Shown in pieces: positions 10,850 through 21,719 of a DNA stretch of 36,888 nt (positions are counted from its first letter, which is position 1; each line of letters begins with the position of its first letter). The position numbers and the translations under genes were made by a program. The notes below the pieces were generated by a model, which did no database searches, was not told where the DNA came from, and was given only the letters and a program-made list of their open reading frames with translations. The DNA lies in contig HG738166.1 of the NCBI GenBank assembly GCA_000499405.2, positions 1-36,888 of the forward strand, given 5' to 3'. This stretch comes from Onchocerca volvulus (Eukaryota > Nematoda > Chromadorea > Rhabditida > Onchocercidae).

Positions 10850-12260
10850 AATCTAATATTATAATTATAATAATAAATTATCATCCGATAAAATTGCGTC
10901 TGTTTGTATCTTATCGTGTCATATCATTTTAAATCTCTCTTTTTCATTTTGTCATTTAACGTCACTTGAATCATGATGATAATCATTAAACATCATTCTT
11001 ATATCATCAAAATAACGGATCTCTTAAGAACTATAATTATGAAAAAGATGTCGAAATTGCTTTCATTCCATGTGTTCATAATTTTGTAAAGAAATTTTGC
11101 TAAAAAATATTATAAGTTATATGCATAAACAAACATGTGAATTTCTAAATTATAACATAAGCATAATCTTTTTTGAAAAATTGATTTGAATCAAAAAACA
11201 TCGGTAAAATAAATGTACAATAATAAATCAAAGGTGACGATTTTTTGAAAATTTTCTCCAGAAGTAACAAAATTTGAATACAAACATGTTGCTTTATACA
11301 AAATTTATAAAAATTTTTGATTTCAAAAAATTTGAAAAAAATAGAAAATGATTACTTGTCGAAAGATAGCATCTATTAATTGTAGTGTATTTATCTCATA
11401 CATATTGCTTTATTGCATAAAATATTTTATTGTATAAGCATAGAAAGAATTCAGTCCTGAAATTCATTATCATTATTATGTTAGTATCATTCTCTTTTTC
11501 CCATCTTTTTATCAGTTCATTCTATCGATAGAAGATAGATAGGGAATCGAGTGAAATTGCCTAATTTAGAAGGTACTTTTAACATTAACTTTTTACTTCT
11601 GATCTCCACACTTGGACTATGTCGTCATTCTTCGGATTCTTCCTTTTTTTTGACCACTTTATGATGTTTAAGACAGTAAAAATTTTTTTGCGGATTGTAT
11701 ATTTTGGCATATGTAGAAAATAGCATTATTTATTAATCGCTTCAACCAAAAAACGAGAAAAAAAACAAGTTTAGACAAATTATTGAAAAAATTTTAAATT
11801 TGCAAAAATTTCTATCAATTGTTATCTTAAGATAACTCATGCATATGATGAATGCACATGAAGATGGCAAAATCGTTAGTTTTCCAAGTTTAGTTGTATT
11901 ACTGTGATTTACACGTGCATTTCGCAAATGAATGTATGCTTAAGAGCAAAGCTTGGTTTAATTCAAATGGATGTATATCAAACATTCTATTTCGATTTTT
12001 GCATACATATCTACTCTATGTTGGTGAAACAACTTCATTCTCTCGAATTATTAATCGTTATGAATAATAATAGTTCGTAGTTCATTAATCAGTTTGAATT
12101 ATATTCAATAAAAGTTCACTGCGTTGCATTTCTTATTTGTTTCTTCGCCATTGATTGGATTTATTATCTTAACTTTAAGTGATATCTATTGACAACACAA
12201 ACAATGACAGGATATTGCAAAACATTTAGTATCGATGAGTTTCCGCAATTTTGTCAATAG
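10850..12260. other. Repeat-rich intergenic DNA, no gene seen
   Basis: 10850-11060 aligns loosely with 21470-21640, sharing GATCTCT and 'aattatgaaaa'. 11360-11530 is an inverted copy of roughly 9960-10140, containing 'gatagcatctattaatt' and 'ttgtataagcatagaaag'. 11530-12260 shows no coding-like sequence or recognisable motif. Confidence 0.45.
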
Positions 12261-12269
12261 ATCGTTCCT

Positions 12270-12960
12270 CCGGTAAAAAAAATATCTCGAGGTTGGAATC
12301 GATCGCCGACTTTAAACAATTGCCACTTCTTCTATAATTGGAGCATTGAATTTTCGCATGTGTTCTCCAGCAGGCGTTTTGTCGACATGAATAACAACCT
12401 TGTGTGTATCAAATGGCATCATGTCAGTTGCTATTTTGAACAAACGCATTAAACTGTTTTTTTCATGAAGAAGCTGTTGCAATTGGGAAATGCCTTATCT
12501 TTCTGTGTCGGTATGAATTCCGTAACGCGCATTCAATTCATCATCGCTATCATCGATGAAATACATTTGTAAGAATTTATGCTGACCATTTCGTAACAAA
12601 AACAGGGGACCAGCTTTGTGATAAATTTGCCCTTTCACTTTGAAAATTGGCATGATATGTTTTGTTGCGATTTCTGCGCCGAGCAGCGTTATCTGAAAGT
12701 ACGAGTTATATTTTCTGATTTATACAGGAAGCGCTATAATTCGGCGGTGTATCCGGCACCCGATGTTTTCAATGATTCTGGTAGTTCTTCAAGTTGAGCT
12801 AGTTTAATTTTTTCGGTGGCGCAAGACATTCTTTTCGTTTCTCCATTGAATTTCAGAGCCCTGCAGTAAGGATATACTTCAGTGCCGATGCGAACATGCG
12901 GGCTTGAACTATAATCAGCAGTTCGGTAGTATCGGAATGCAGAGCGATTATAATCATGTG
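12270..12960 (-). pseudogene. Helitron protein remnant (region before the Rep domain)
   Basis: The minus strand encodes, in order, NRSAFRYYRTADYS, CRALKFNGETKRMSC, GAEIATKHIMPIFKVKGQIY, KFLQMYFIDDSDDELNARYG, QLQQLLHEKNSLMRLFK and then HVDKTPAGEH with RKFNAPIIEEVA. These are hallmark stretches of the N-terminal 'Helitron helicase-like' region of the Rep/helicase protein that mobilises Helitrons by rolling-circle replication. At least three stops or frame changes interrupt it (a stop before GISQLQ, one after the YTAEL segment, one near the end). The HUH Rep and helicase domains expected downstream are absent. Its orientation agrees with the minus-strand 5' terminus at 13703. Confidence 0.85.
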
Positions 12961-12999
12961 ATTGCTAAACACGGAATCATGTTTAACGCTGATCAAGAA

Positions 13000-13500
13000 A
13001 TACTAAAGGTGAAGTGGCGTGACATAGTTTGAAAGTGATGACAGACATGTTTACCGCCGAAGCGCTGCAATTCACAGATTAAACGGCAAAGATCGACGCA
13101 ACAAGAGCAACAGTTCGGAGTTCCAAGGATTCTAGTTCGACAGTTCAAAGCGAAACAACAGCAGCAACAATCCGAACAATTCACTTGAATAGTATTCTTC
13201 TCTATCAGCGACAAAGGAAAGAAATGTAATCAATTTGCCTGGATGTTCTCTGATAATTGTTTTTTCACGAAGAATCACTCTTCATCAATGAATAAAACCT
13301 TTCTAAACAGCATTCATCTTTGGTCACGCAAGACACGAAAAACCTTCTCACACTTATTGCTGACCTAGCCGAATCATAATAGCAAGAATCAATCTCCATT
13401 CCAGCGAGACTACATATCAAATTACAAAGTATCAGTTTGTTTTCCTCAACATTAGAAACATGCCCTTTCTTTTTTCTTTTTTCCACTTAACCAGGCTGAG
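13000..13500. other. Presumed 5' part of the Helitron, no clear coding frame
   Basis: This stretch lies between the Helitron protein remnant and the Helitron 5' terminal region. It is less AT-rich than its surroundings. The minus-strand frames at 12993-13214 (a Cys-rich string produced by CAG/CAA repeats) and 13265-13486 do not resemble known Helitron proteins. I treat both as noncoding or decayed. Confidence 0.35.
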
Positions 13501-13509
13501 CTACAACAA

Positions 13510-13703
13510 CGCATGTATAAAAAAAATGCGCGATATTCGCATGCAAAATATTCGAATACAACGTTGTGTCAGAATTTCAAGCAATAGTTAAGGCCTTTCC
13601 GACATTTAAGATTTTGAATGAATATGGATAAGGCTCGTGTTTAAGAATTTCCGGAAGTGTAAGATTTTGTACAAACAAAAATTGACAGTTTTATTTATAT
13701 AGA
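13510..13703 (-). mobile_element. Helitron 5' terminal region, minus orientation
   Basis: The minus strand starts TCTATATAAATAAAACTGTC at 13703 and aligns with the 5' regions ending at 3245 and 32170, sharing AATTTTTGTTTGTACAAAAT and downstream pieces. It lies about 0.7 kb upstream, in reading direction, of the Helitron protein remnant at 12960-12270, so both could belong to one element. Confidence 0.6.
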
Positions 13704-13772
13704 CTACCTGGGGCCAGACACGTGAAGCGTGATCGGCTCCCATAAACTAGCTGAATCGGCCACATGAAGCCT
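13704..13772 (-). mobile_element. Helitron 3' terminal hairpin block, minus orientation
   Basis: The minus strand reads GATCACGCTTCACGTGTC (CACG/CGTG hairpin) and then GGCCCCAGGTAG directly before the TC of the 5' end at 13703. A second module, GGCTTCATGTGGCCG with TTCAGCTAG, lies further in. GTAG replaces the usual CTRR. The block matches 32174-32250 closely, and each is followed to the right by a copy of the srab locus flank. Confidence 0.5.
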
Positions 13773-14041
13773 GAAAGAGAAAATTTCAGAAGATATTTTT
13801 TTCGAAAATTCTCGGACATATTTAGCAAAAAATGTAATGTGTAGAAAGCATCTAAAATGAGCATAAAAATTCAGCAAAAAAAATAGGACAAATATGAAAA
13901 GAAGGGAGGTAAATAATGTATAAATCAATTGTTTTTTTTATCCTTCCTTAGATCAATTTGTAAGCCATATCAAAAAAATGAAATTATTATTGCCAATGTG
14001 TGTCATTGCTAGAAAAAAAATGCAAGCAAAGATGAAATTAT

Positions 14042-14180
14042 TTACTTTTTCCGATGCTTCAAGAAATAGTCGTAATAATCTGAAATATAGTCATTTCTCA
14101 CACCTGCTTTTTGGAAAAAAATTCTGTCTTTAACAAGTTGTGGAAATTTTATAATTCTCTTGTAGAAATCATTTGTGCAT
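14042..14180 (-). CDS. Unidentified terminal exon, duplicated
   Basis: After a TTTGTGCAG acceptor a 139-base exon reads CTNDFYKRIIKFPQLVKDRI, then FFQKAGVRNDYISDYYDYFL, and ends KHRKK before TAA. The composition looks like a real C terminus, and the segment has a sister copy at about 32904-33045. That copy keeps the first 30 residues but changes frame after RNDYI. I do not recognise the family. No upstream exon is evident in the 400 bases before srab exon 1 on the other strand, so it may be an isolated fragment. Confidence 0.4.
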
Positions 14181-14612
14181 CTGCACAAAGTTATTTTTAG
14201 TTTTATTAGTGATTTCATGCGCTATTTAGGGAGTAAATTAAAACTTAGATAATGAATAATTCTGAAGCTTTATCACACAACATTTTCAATCTCCAATAAT
14301 ATTCATACAATTGCCTTGAAAGAATGACATATCAACATAAAGGCTTATTAGCGAGGTGCTAAAATCGTCTTAGGAGCAGCTGCTAAAAGTTTAATTAACT
14401 TTTGTATTTATCTTGATTATGATTCCTACAAATCCTTTCTTCTCCTCTCATTTACAAATTACATTCTTGTTTATCCGCTTCTATATGTAAACATCTTTTA
14501 TAATTCTTACTTTTCTTTAAAAGTTATCCAGACTTTATTCATTTTTAATTTCCAACGCAGTACATTGGATTTTATTCACTTTTCTGAAGCAATAAAAACT
14601 ACAAAATTTTCA

Positions 14613-14626
14613 GGCTTGTTATTAGA
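14613..14626 (+). promoter_or_regulatory. Putative spliced-leader trans-splice acceptor and short 5' UTR
   Basis: AAAATTTTCAG is followed by a 13-base leader and then the srab ATG. The duplicate at 33489 keeps 'tttttcag' plus a 7-base leader before ATG. This fits nematode SL trans-splicing, but an ordinary intron acceptor for a 5' UTR exon cannot be excluded. Confidence 0.45.
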
Positions 14627-17600
14627 ATGGATTGGTGTGAGCAAGCAAATGACTTGGCACATAATGTTGTATTCCACATCATTCTTGTTGCTGTAATTAT
14701 CATTTCAACGATAGCAATTTTTCTTGAAATATGGATAATGTTTAACATAACAAATCGTATTTTAATACATCAAAATACTCGAATTTTGATTATCGTGCAT
14801 CAGCTATGGCTTATTATTCATTGCATCGCAAGGTTCCAAGAAATAAATCTTTTTTTTTTTCAAATACTTAAATTTTTTATAATTTAGAAAAAGTTTTACT
14901 TTTTATGGTCTACCAAGACTGGAATGTTACAAAACCTTCAACTGGTAAATTATTCATCCTAATAATACTGCTGTAATCTCAGAAAATATCTTCTGCTCCG
15001 ATTTATGATATGATTGCAAATAATTTCCCTACTAATGCTTTATGGGTAATTTGTTATATAAAATTAACTAATACAGCCTTTGTAAAATGGAAAGAGTATG
15101 GCTTGCATGATAAAGAGAAAGGAATACTTTGAACAAGTTATCATTTACGATATTGTACTTTATAAAACACACTGAAACCAAAGTGATGTAAAATCATTTA
15201 TAAAAAGTCAGATTGCCGAAATCATCTTTGATAATAGATGATTTTGGCGATTTGACAAGTCCCATTACATGGTAATTTGCAATGAAATACATAAAATTCG
15301 AAATATTGAGCATTCATAAAAAATTAAGTGCAATGAAATCATTCAAGTACAAGTGACGAACCAAAACAATAATAAAAGACTGGCCAGAATTAGGTAATCA
15401 GTTGAGTATTAAATCATCTAAAAGTGAGAAGTAAATAAAATTTGATGGAAATGAAAAACGAATGGACAAATTGATTAGCTTCACTAATCAAATGCATGAC
15501 AGTGTAGCGGATATTGTGGAACTCAAATGATTTAAGTAATCACTTCGAATAGCTTTTTCAATTGATTTCCAATCACGATGAATTTTTCAAGAATCAGATC
15601 GTAGAACAGCAAATATAGCGATTTAAATGCGATAGAACTCGTTAAAAGCGAGCATTACATAGCAAACATGAACGTTCAATAATTAGATCATCCTATATAT
15701 TATTTTATTTTTATTACTTTTTTTTTTCCTAATAGAATAAAGAATTTTTTATTTTCTTATAGAGTAATAGCCCATACGTATGTATTAATACAATATCAGA
15801 AAACTCACGCTGATCCGTGTGAATATCTGGCAATTCGATGGAAATGTTTCGTGATGCGAGCACCGATTACTTTGACATTGCTTTTAAATGCAACTTCAAT
15901 TCCTACAATAGTTATTGAACGAGCTCTTGCCACGTACTTCTCATCGAAATATGAAAAATTCAGCAAAAAGATTGCAATTTTTCTTGTCATAGCGCAGGTA
16001 TGAAGGAGAATTTAAATTTATCTTCAACCGTATAAATGAATTCAGTTTAAAATTTTTGCAATATTTAAGGATAATCAATGATTTTGAAAATATTACGCAG
16101 CGTAAATTTTGTTATTTTGCTATAAATTGATGCGATATAAAAAGCCTTTTAATAACTTAGCTAGACAATTGATTCTGAGAAATGAATGAATGACTTTTTA
16201 CGTGTGGCCAAGTTAAAAAATTTTTTTGAAATGCTTCATCACGTAGTCTGGAAAAATAGCCTGAGAATGATATCACGATGATATCTAAAAAATATTTCAT
16301 AATTATAATATTTCAGTGCACTGTTGGTATCGGAAATTTCTTATTTCTTATTAGCGATTTTGACATGTTTGATTCGATGAAGGTAGTTTATTGTTCGACA
16401 GCAAATGCTGGAAATGCTTTAAAATCTGCAATTACTTTTGGCACTTTCATGATCATTGATTTCATCTCTGCTTTAATATTTCCAGTTTTATATTTCATTA
16501 ACAAGGTAATTCATTATATTTCTTCATTTCCTAATTATTAATCATCCACTAACAGATTAATCAACGGTAAGATTAATGTAATTGTTGTTTCTGTCCAAAT
16601 CTTCCAGAAATTGATGTTAAATTTATGTACAACTGCTATATGTGATTTAGTTAATACGTTGGGTGATTCTAGGCATGAGAAACGATGAATAGATCTCGAT
16701 AAATTATCAATGCGAAATCAGTAGAGGCCACAGTTTTACCTCAAACTTTTGCATGACTCATTTATTTATTTATCAAATTTCATATATCCTTGCAGTGATT
16801 AATTATTCTTTTTTAGATTTATGAGATAAAAAAGAAATTTTTTTAATATATCTTCGCATGTTAATGCGACAAATTATTTATTTAGCGATCTCGTCTCACC
16901 AAAATTCACGCCAACTTATCACAGCGCTATCAATTTATGGAAAATATAAATTCTCTTCAAATATTATCACCAATGATAGCATTTCATTCTATACTTGTGG
17001 CATTTTATATGGGCGCGTTGTTTCTGCCTTTTGTCGGTGTTGAATTTTCCCGCAAACAATTTGCCGTTTATCTGGAAAGTTCGTTTTCTCTTTCATAATT
17101 TTACATATTTTAATAATAGATAAATCAAATTCGAATGTACTAAATGAAGCAGATGTAAAATTAAATTAAATTCAATTATTAAAAATGAAACGATAATAAT
17201 ATTTTGAATAAAACTAAGAAGTTTTATTAGAGATGTAAATATAATATCAAAATTAAACACAAAATTGTTGTGCTGCAAACCACAATTAAATTAATTAATT
17301 GATGAATGGAGAGAGTTAACTCGACCCTTTTTTTCATATCAAATAATTGAATTCAGAGTGAATTAGACTATTTTACTGCAACAAAACTGATACGAAATTT
17401 CAGTTACGCAAGCATGAAAATGTGGGAAATATGAAATTTTTTGATATACAAAGTTCTGTAATAAACATATAAGCCGCATGAAAGAAATTTGCGAAAATGC
17501 TTTTTGCTAATTTATAATTTATCGCATAATTTACGACTTGTTAAAATGACGCAAAGGGATTTGTTTACTTCATGTAACCACTTCATAGCATAATTTACAG

Positions 17601-18517
17601 TAGCGTAAGGTCAAAAGCTTAGTTACACCGAGTTATTTCTATGATACAAAGATCTTTGATTATTTCATCATTCTATCTTCCAAAAAATGGTTCCGTTTTT
17701 CCGACAATCATAGCTTCTTTTCATATTATTTTCTCCTCTTGTAACAGCTATTTTTATCGTCATTATACCACTAGCTTTGTTCTTTTTTTTTTTTTTTAAA
17801 TTAACGATTAAATTTCCTATATCACTTCCAACTTCATCTCCTTTGTTCTAATCAATTTGGTCTTAAGCCATACGGAAGTAGTAGGAAGTAAATATTTTAG
17901 ATACATAAAATATAGCCAAGAGAAACAAAAATAAAAATAAACTACAAATTACTTGGAAAAATTTCAAAAATTAAGCAGCACAAATAATAAAAGTCAATTC
18001 TACATCCGAGGAGTTATTTGCAAATTATTCGAGGAATTAAAAGTTGAAAAATTCGATTTGAAGTTTTTTCTCTTGACTTACAGAATATTTAAGTTGAACA
18101 CTGAAAATAACTTCATTTATTGTGAATTTTCAAATATTGCTGATTTATCGATGCCTTTCATTTTTCGAAATTACATCACTGTCCTACAAATTATTCAATT
18201 TAATCCGAAAATTATGCTGTCAACATATCATTGATATTAATGTAAGTCTGAAAAATGTTCAAATACATGTGTTCTGTATGTAAAAGTTGTGAAAATTTTC
18301 ATTTGAATTCAGGTGTACAACAAACTCCGATATTCGCATTAACTTTACCAATTGCTATAGTTTGGACCGAAAAACACGTCAGAAAAACTACTGCAAAAAC
18401 TCGCCAGAAAGCTATTGACTTAAAGGGAACTGAAGCAGCTGATTATTACTTTGTATGTATTTTTATTTTTATTTTACAAAACTATCGTTTGATTTTTAGA
18501 AACTACAGAGAGAATAA
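14627..18517 (+). CDS. Serpentine chemoreceptor, class srab, six exons
   Basis: Exons are 14627-14832, 15763-15997, 16317-16505, 16886-17078, 18313-18452 and 18500-18517. All introns are GT-AG and the phases join into one open frame of 326 residues, close to the usual length of nematode srab GPCRs. Exon 1 holds TM1 (HIILVAVIIISTIAIFLEIW) and HCIAR. Exon 2 has the Cys segment DPCEYLAIRWKCFVMR and the TM3 motif VIERALATYFSSKYE, typical of this superfamily. Exon 3 carries the next extracellular loop and TM5 (SALIFPVLYFI). Exon 4 has LSQRYQFMENINSLQILSPM and TM6. Exon 5 has TM7 (TPIFALTLPIAIVW) and a basic tail, and exon 6 encodes KLQRE. These receptors sit in the plasma membrane, usually of chemosensory neurons; the ligand is unknown. 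AATAAA at 18580-18585 may be the poly(A) signal. A sister copy at 33497 lacks exons 2-6. sra/srb membership is the main alternative. Confidence 0.85.
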
Positions 18518-18599
18518 TGGTCCGGCACATTTTCAACAAAATTTGAAAGTTAAATTTGTTTCAAAAGTCGTAGCAAAATAATAAACTAAGATGGCAGAA

Positions 18600-19905
18600 T
18601 CTGTTCGAAATAAGTTTTCTATTTTCTGGCCGAAGAATTCGTAACTGAAAAAAAAGAAAATGAAAAAAAAAAAAAACATGAAAGAGATTACATTCAATCA
18701 ACTTTCTAATCTATTTATGTGATATCAAAAAGATCAGATTTGAGGAATTCATTACATTATTTTGCATTATTAATTATGAACAAATTCTTTAAAAAATAAG
18801 TCGCTTTATATTGTAAAGAATCTTAATAATATCATGAATATTTTCTTCATTTAAAAAAAAAAAATCAATTAGACCACTACTCAGCTATTGATAAAGATTT
18901 TTAGCTTTGAATTTCTCGTCCTTATGAGATTTGAAAAAGAATAAAAAATAGCTTTATATGAACACATTAAATGGATAAGATTTTACTAATATGCAATGAA
19001 TTTTGAAAATATAATTTGCATTTTTCAGAGAGTTTTCGAAGGATATGCAGGAAAAAATGCTTGAAAAAAAAAATTGCAAAAGTCATTTGAACAATTTCAA
19101 CAGTCCAGAAATCTCAGTCAGCTGAATATATTTTAAAAAAGAACAACGAGAGCACGAATCGAATAAATCTGATAAGATATACAAACGAAATTTTGTGAAG
19201 TTTAATTGCCAATTTTTAATGGCTCATATTTGCTATATTTAACTGTATTTACTTATATTTCGAAATATTTTACTTATACTTTACTTAGATTTACTTACAT
19301 TTCGGAAAAAAATCAAGAAGTAGCTTTTGAAGATATTGTCACTTTATTTTTTTTTGATTCAAGGAAAGGATTTGTAAATTTTTCAGTTCAATTTAGTTCA
19401 ATTTTTTTTTCTATTCGCAATTATTATTTATTAATCAAATAATTTAATTTATTTTAACAGATATAAAAGCAGTAGTTACCGAAACATTCTTCATATGTCT
19501 GTGATTGATTTATTATAACTAAATCTGGCCGCATTATAGGTTTATGATAGAAGTATTCCAGGCTTTTTCCACTTTTTATATAAAATGAGTTATCTATACA
19601 TTTCGAAGTTTGGATATGATTTTATGGTATGAGATAACTTCAGAATTAATTTGAGCTAATAACGCATTAGTGATCTATCTTTAGGTAAATTCCGATTATT
19701 TCGAATTTCAGCTGTTTTTGGACTGTTTCAACTTGTTGTTGATACAAAATCGCATCATTTTTTAATCTTCTAATCACTTTTTTTTTTGATGTCCAGAACA
19801 TAATGATTCCCGATAATTTTTTAAGTCTTCTATTCCTTCCATGTCCAAACAATTAGATTATCTGTTATATTTATGCTTTTTTTGGATTGCTTTAATGCTT
19901 GATCA
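18600..19905. repeat. 3' flank of srab gene, duplicated at 33743-35010
   Basis: The flank aligns with 33743-35010 from 'aagttttctattttctggcc' onwards. The match ends abruptly after 'gcttgatcatc' at about 19905, where Helitron-type sequence takes over. On the minus strand 19850-19670 reads MEGIEDLKNYRESLCSGHQ followed by KKKVIRRLKNDAILYQQQVE. This coiled-coil-like stretch is interrupted by frame changes in the sister copy. It could be the remains of a convergent gene; I do not recognise it. Confidence 0.6.
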
Positions 19906-19936
19906 TCATCATGCTCCGCATGGCCGGGCCAGCTAG
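19905..19936 (+). mobile_element. Helitron 3' end (CTAG after GGCCGGGCC hairpin)
   Basis: The plus strand reads GCTCCGCATGGCCGGGCCAG followed by CTAG and then T. This is the same module seen on the minus strand at 3290-3325 and 13745-13772. A GC hairpin before CTRR followed by T is the Helitron 3' signature. Only about 30 bases are present before srab flank sequence begins, so it is a fragment. Confidence 0.5.
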
Positions 19937-21187
19937 TTTATTAAATAAAAAAGAAGAAAACGACATAAAGGGGAAAAAACCCGAGTTGGGTATTAAACCA
20001 CTATCGTTGAAATTCCCATATAAAATGATAGAAAAGAGCGCCTTTGTTGGCGCGCTAGGATAATCGACATTGACCCTAGTTGAGGGTTACAAAGGATTAG
20101 CTAATTATTTATTATTATTAAGTATTTATTGTTTATTATTATTTAATATTTTTCAGCATTCTGTATTATTATTCATTACTATTTATTAGTTGTAATTTAT
20201 CACTATAATTTTTTACCATCATTATTTAATATTAATTATTATTTATTACGCAACAGTAAAAAATCAACAATATTAGTAAAACAAATCTAGTGATAAATGT
20301 ATAAAATAGAAAAGAAGAAAACGATCAAAAGAGAAAACTAAAAAAAAAAAACCCGAATCGGAGCATTGAACCGCTCCCGTGACATTTCTATATAAAATGA
20401 ATATAAAATGATGCAAAGAGCGCCTTTGTTAGCGCTGATGATGATGCGTATTTATTGGCACGCGAGGGTAATCACATTGAGCCCTTAACCACATCAATAA
20501 AACAAAAATAGTAATAAATAAAAAAGGAGAAAACGACTCAAGGAGAAAACTATAAAATAAAAAAGAAGAAAGTCGGAGCATTAAACCGCTTCCGTTGACA
20601 TCCCTATACAAAATGATAGAAAGAGCGCCTTTGTTAGCGCATGATGATGATGCGCAACGACTAAAGGAGAAAACTATAAAATAAAAAATTTATAAAATAA
20701 AAAAGAAGAAAATCGGAGCATTAAACCGCTTCCTATACAAAATGATAAAAAGGGCGCCTTTGTTAACGCGCGATGATGATGCGCACTTATTGGCGCGCGA
20801 CGGTCATCACATTGAACCCAGTTTAATTTCTATTATTATTGCTAAAAGCATCTTTTACCCAAGAAGAAGAGAGAGAGATAGGGGAAAAAAGGAGAATGGC
20901 AGAAAAAAAGATAGGCGGAGGCTAACCGTATCTTTTATTCGATTAGAAAGATGGGGGAAAAAAGGAGAATAACAGAACAAAAGGTAGGCAGATCCAATAA
21001 GCTCCACCTCCTCACCTATTTTCAGTTGTCACGGACGTGATACGTGAAAAAACGTAACCATATTTACTCATAAAGAAAGTCGGTTGGAGTGCAAGGTTGT
21101 GTCAAAATTTGAAAAAAATCGGTTGAGAATTTACCGGAGATCGGGCGTAGGTAACAGGTAGCATTTACATTTTTATTTTTATATAGA
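19937..21187 (-). mobile_element. Helitron-like repeat with internal tandem array, minus orientation
   Basis: On the minus strand it begins A|TCTATATAAAAATAAAAATG at 21187 and includes the conserved TCACGTATCACGTCC block shared with 1500-1818. Between about 19985 and 20830 there are four or so irregular tandem units, starting near 19986, 20358, 20573 and 20715. They are built on CGGAGCATTAAACCGC, 'aaaatgatagaaagagcgcc' and TTTGTTAGCGC with ATGATGATGCG. The GCGCC/GCGC pairs can form small hairpins. No coding frame is convincing. Confidence 0.55.
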
Positions 21188-21189
21188 TA

Positions 21190-21715
21190 CAGAAATGAAT
21201 AGTGTTTGAGAAAAAAAAAAAAAAAAAGGAACATAAGGAATTATTTGAATACGGGATAAAACATGATTATTTAATACTTTGATTAATTCAAATAATTTAT
21301 TGAGAAACTATTAGATGCAATAGATAGCTTTGCAATTGCTAACAGTTTGAAAATATTTCCAAGAAAAGAAAAAAAAGAAAGCAAAAAAATGAAAGATGGA
21401 ACATTGAAAGCCTATAAAAAACTTTAAAATCTTAAAGTTAGTAACAATAAATATGGAAAGTAATGAATAATAGATTGTCATTTGATAAATTGCATCTTAT
21501 TATTTCTAAACTTCATTTCTTTTTTACTATTGTTATTTAATATCACTTATACCATTTTTATTAAAATGATCATTTAATATTATTCTTCAAATATCAAAAA
21601 AAACAGATCTCTCGAAAATTGTAATTATGAAAAGGGTGTTTAATAAATAAATTCCGCGGTGTAATCATTTCATCTTCGTCTCAGTTTTTAATATTGCTGC
21701 TATTTTTGGCACTCT
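21190..21715. other. AT-rich intergenic DNA, no gene seen
   Basis: No open frame of interest. 21470-21640 aligns loosely with 10850-11060, and 21240-21300 has weak similarity to 27470-27540, so the stretch is made of old duplicate fragments. Confidence 0.35.
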
Positions 21716-21719
21716 GTTA

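Noticed and set aside
12993..13214. Cys-rich minus-strand open frame with a run of five Cys
   Set aside because: The Cys codons come from a CAA/CAG repeat read on the other strand. There is no secretion signal or conserved spacing.
16858..17043. 61-codon open frame overlapping srab exon 4
   Set aside because: It is out of frame with the receptor; the true frame starts at the TTTAG acceptor at 16886 and carries the QRYQFMENINSL motif and TM6.
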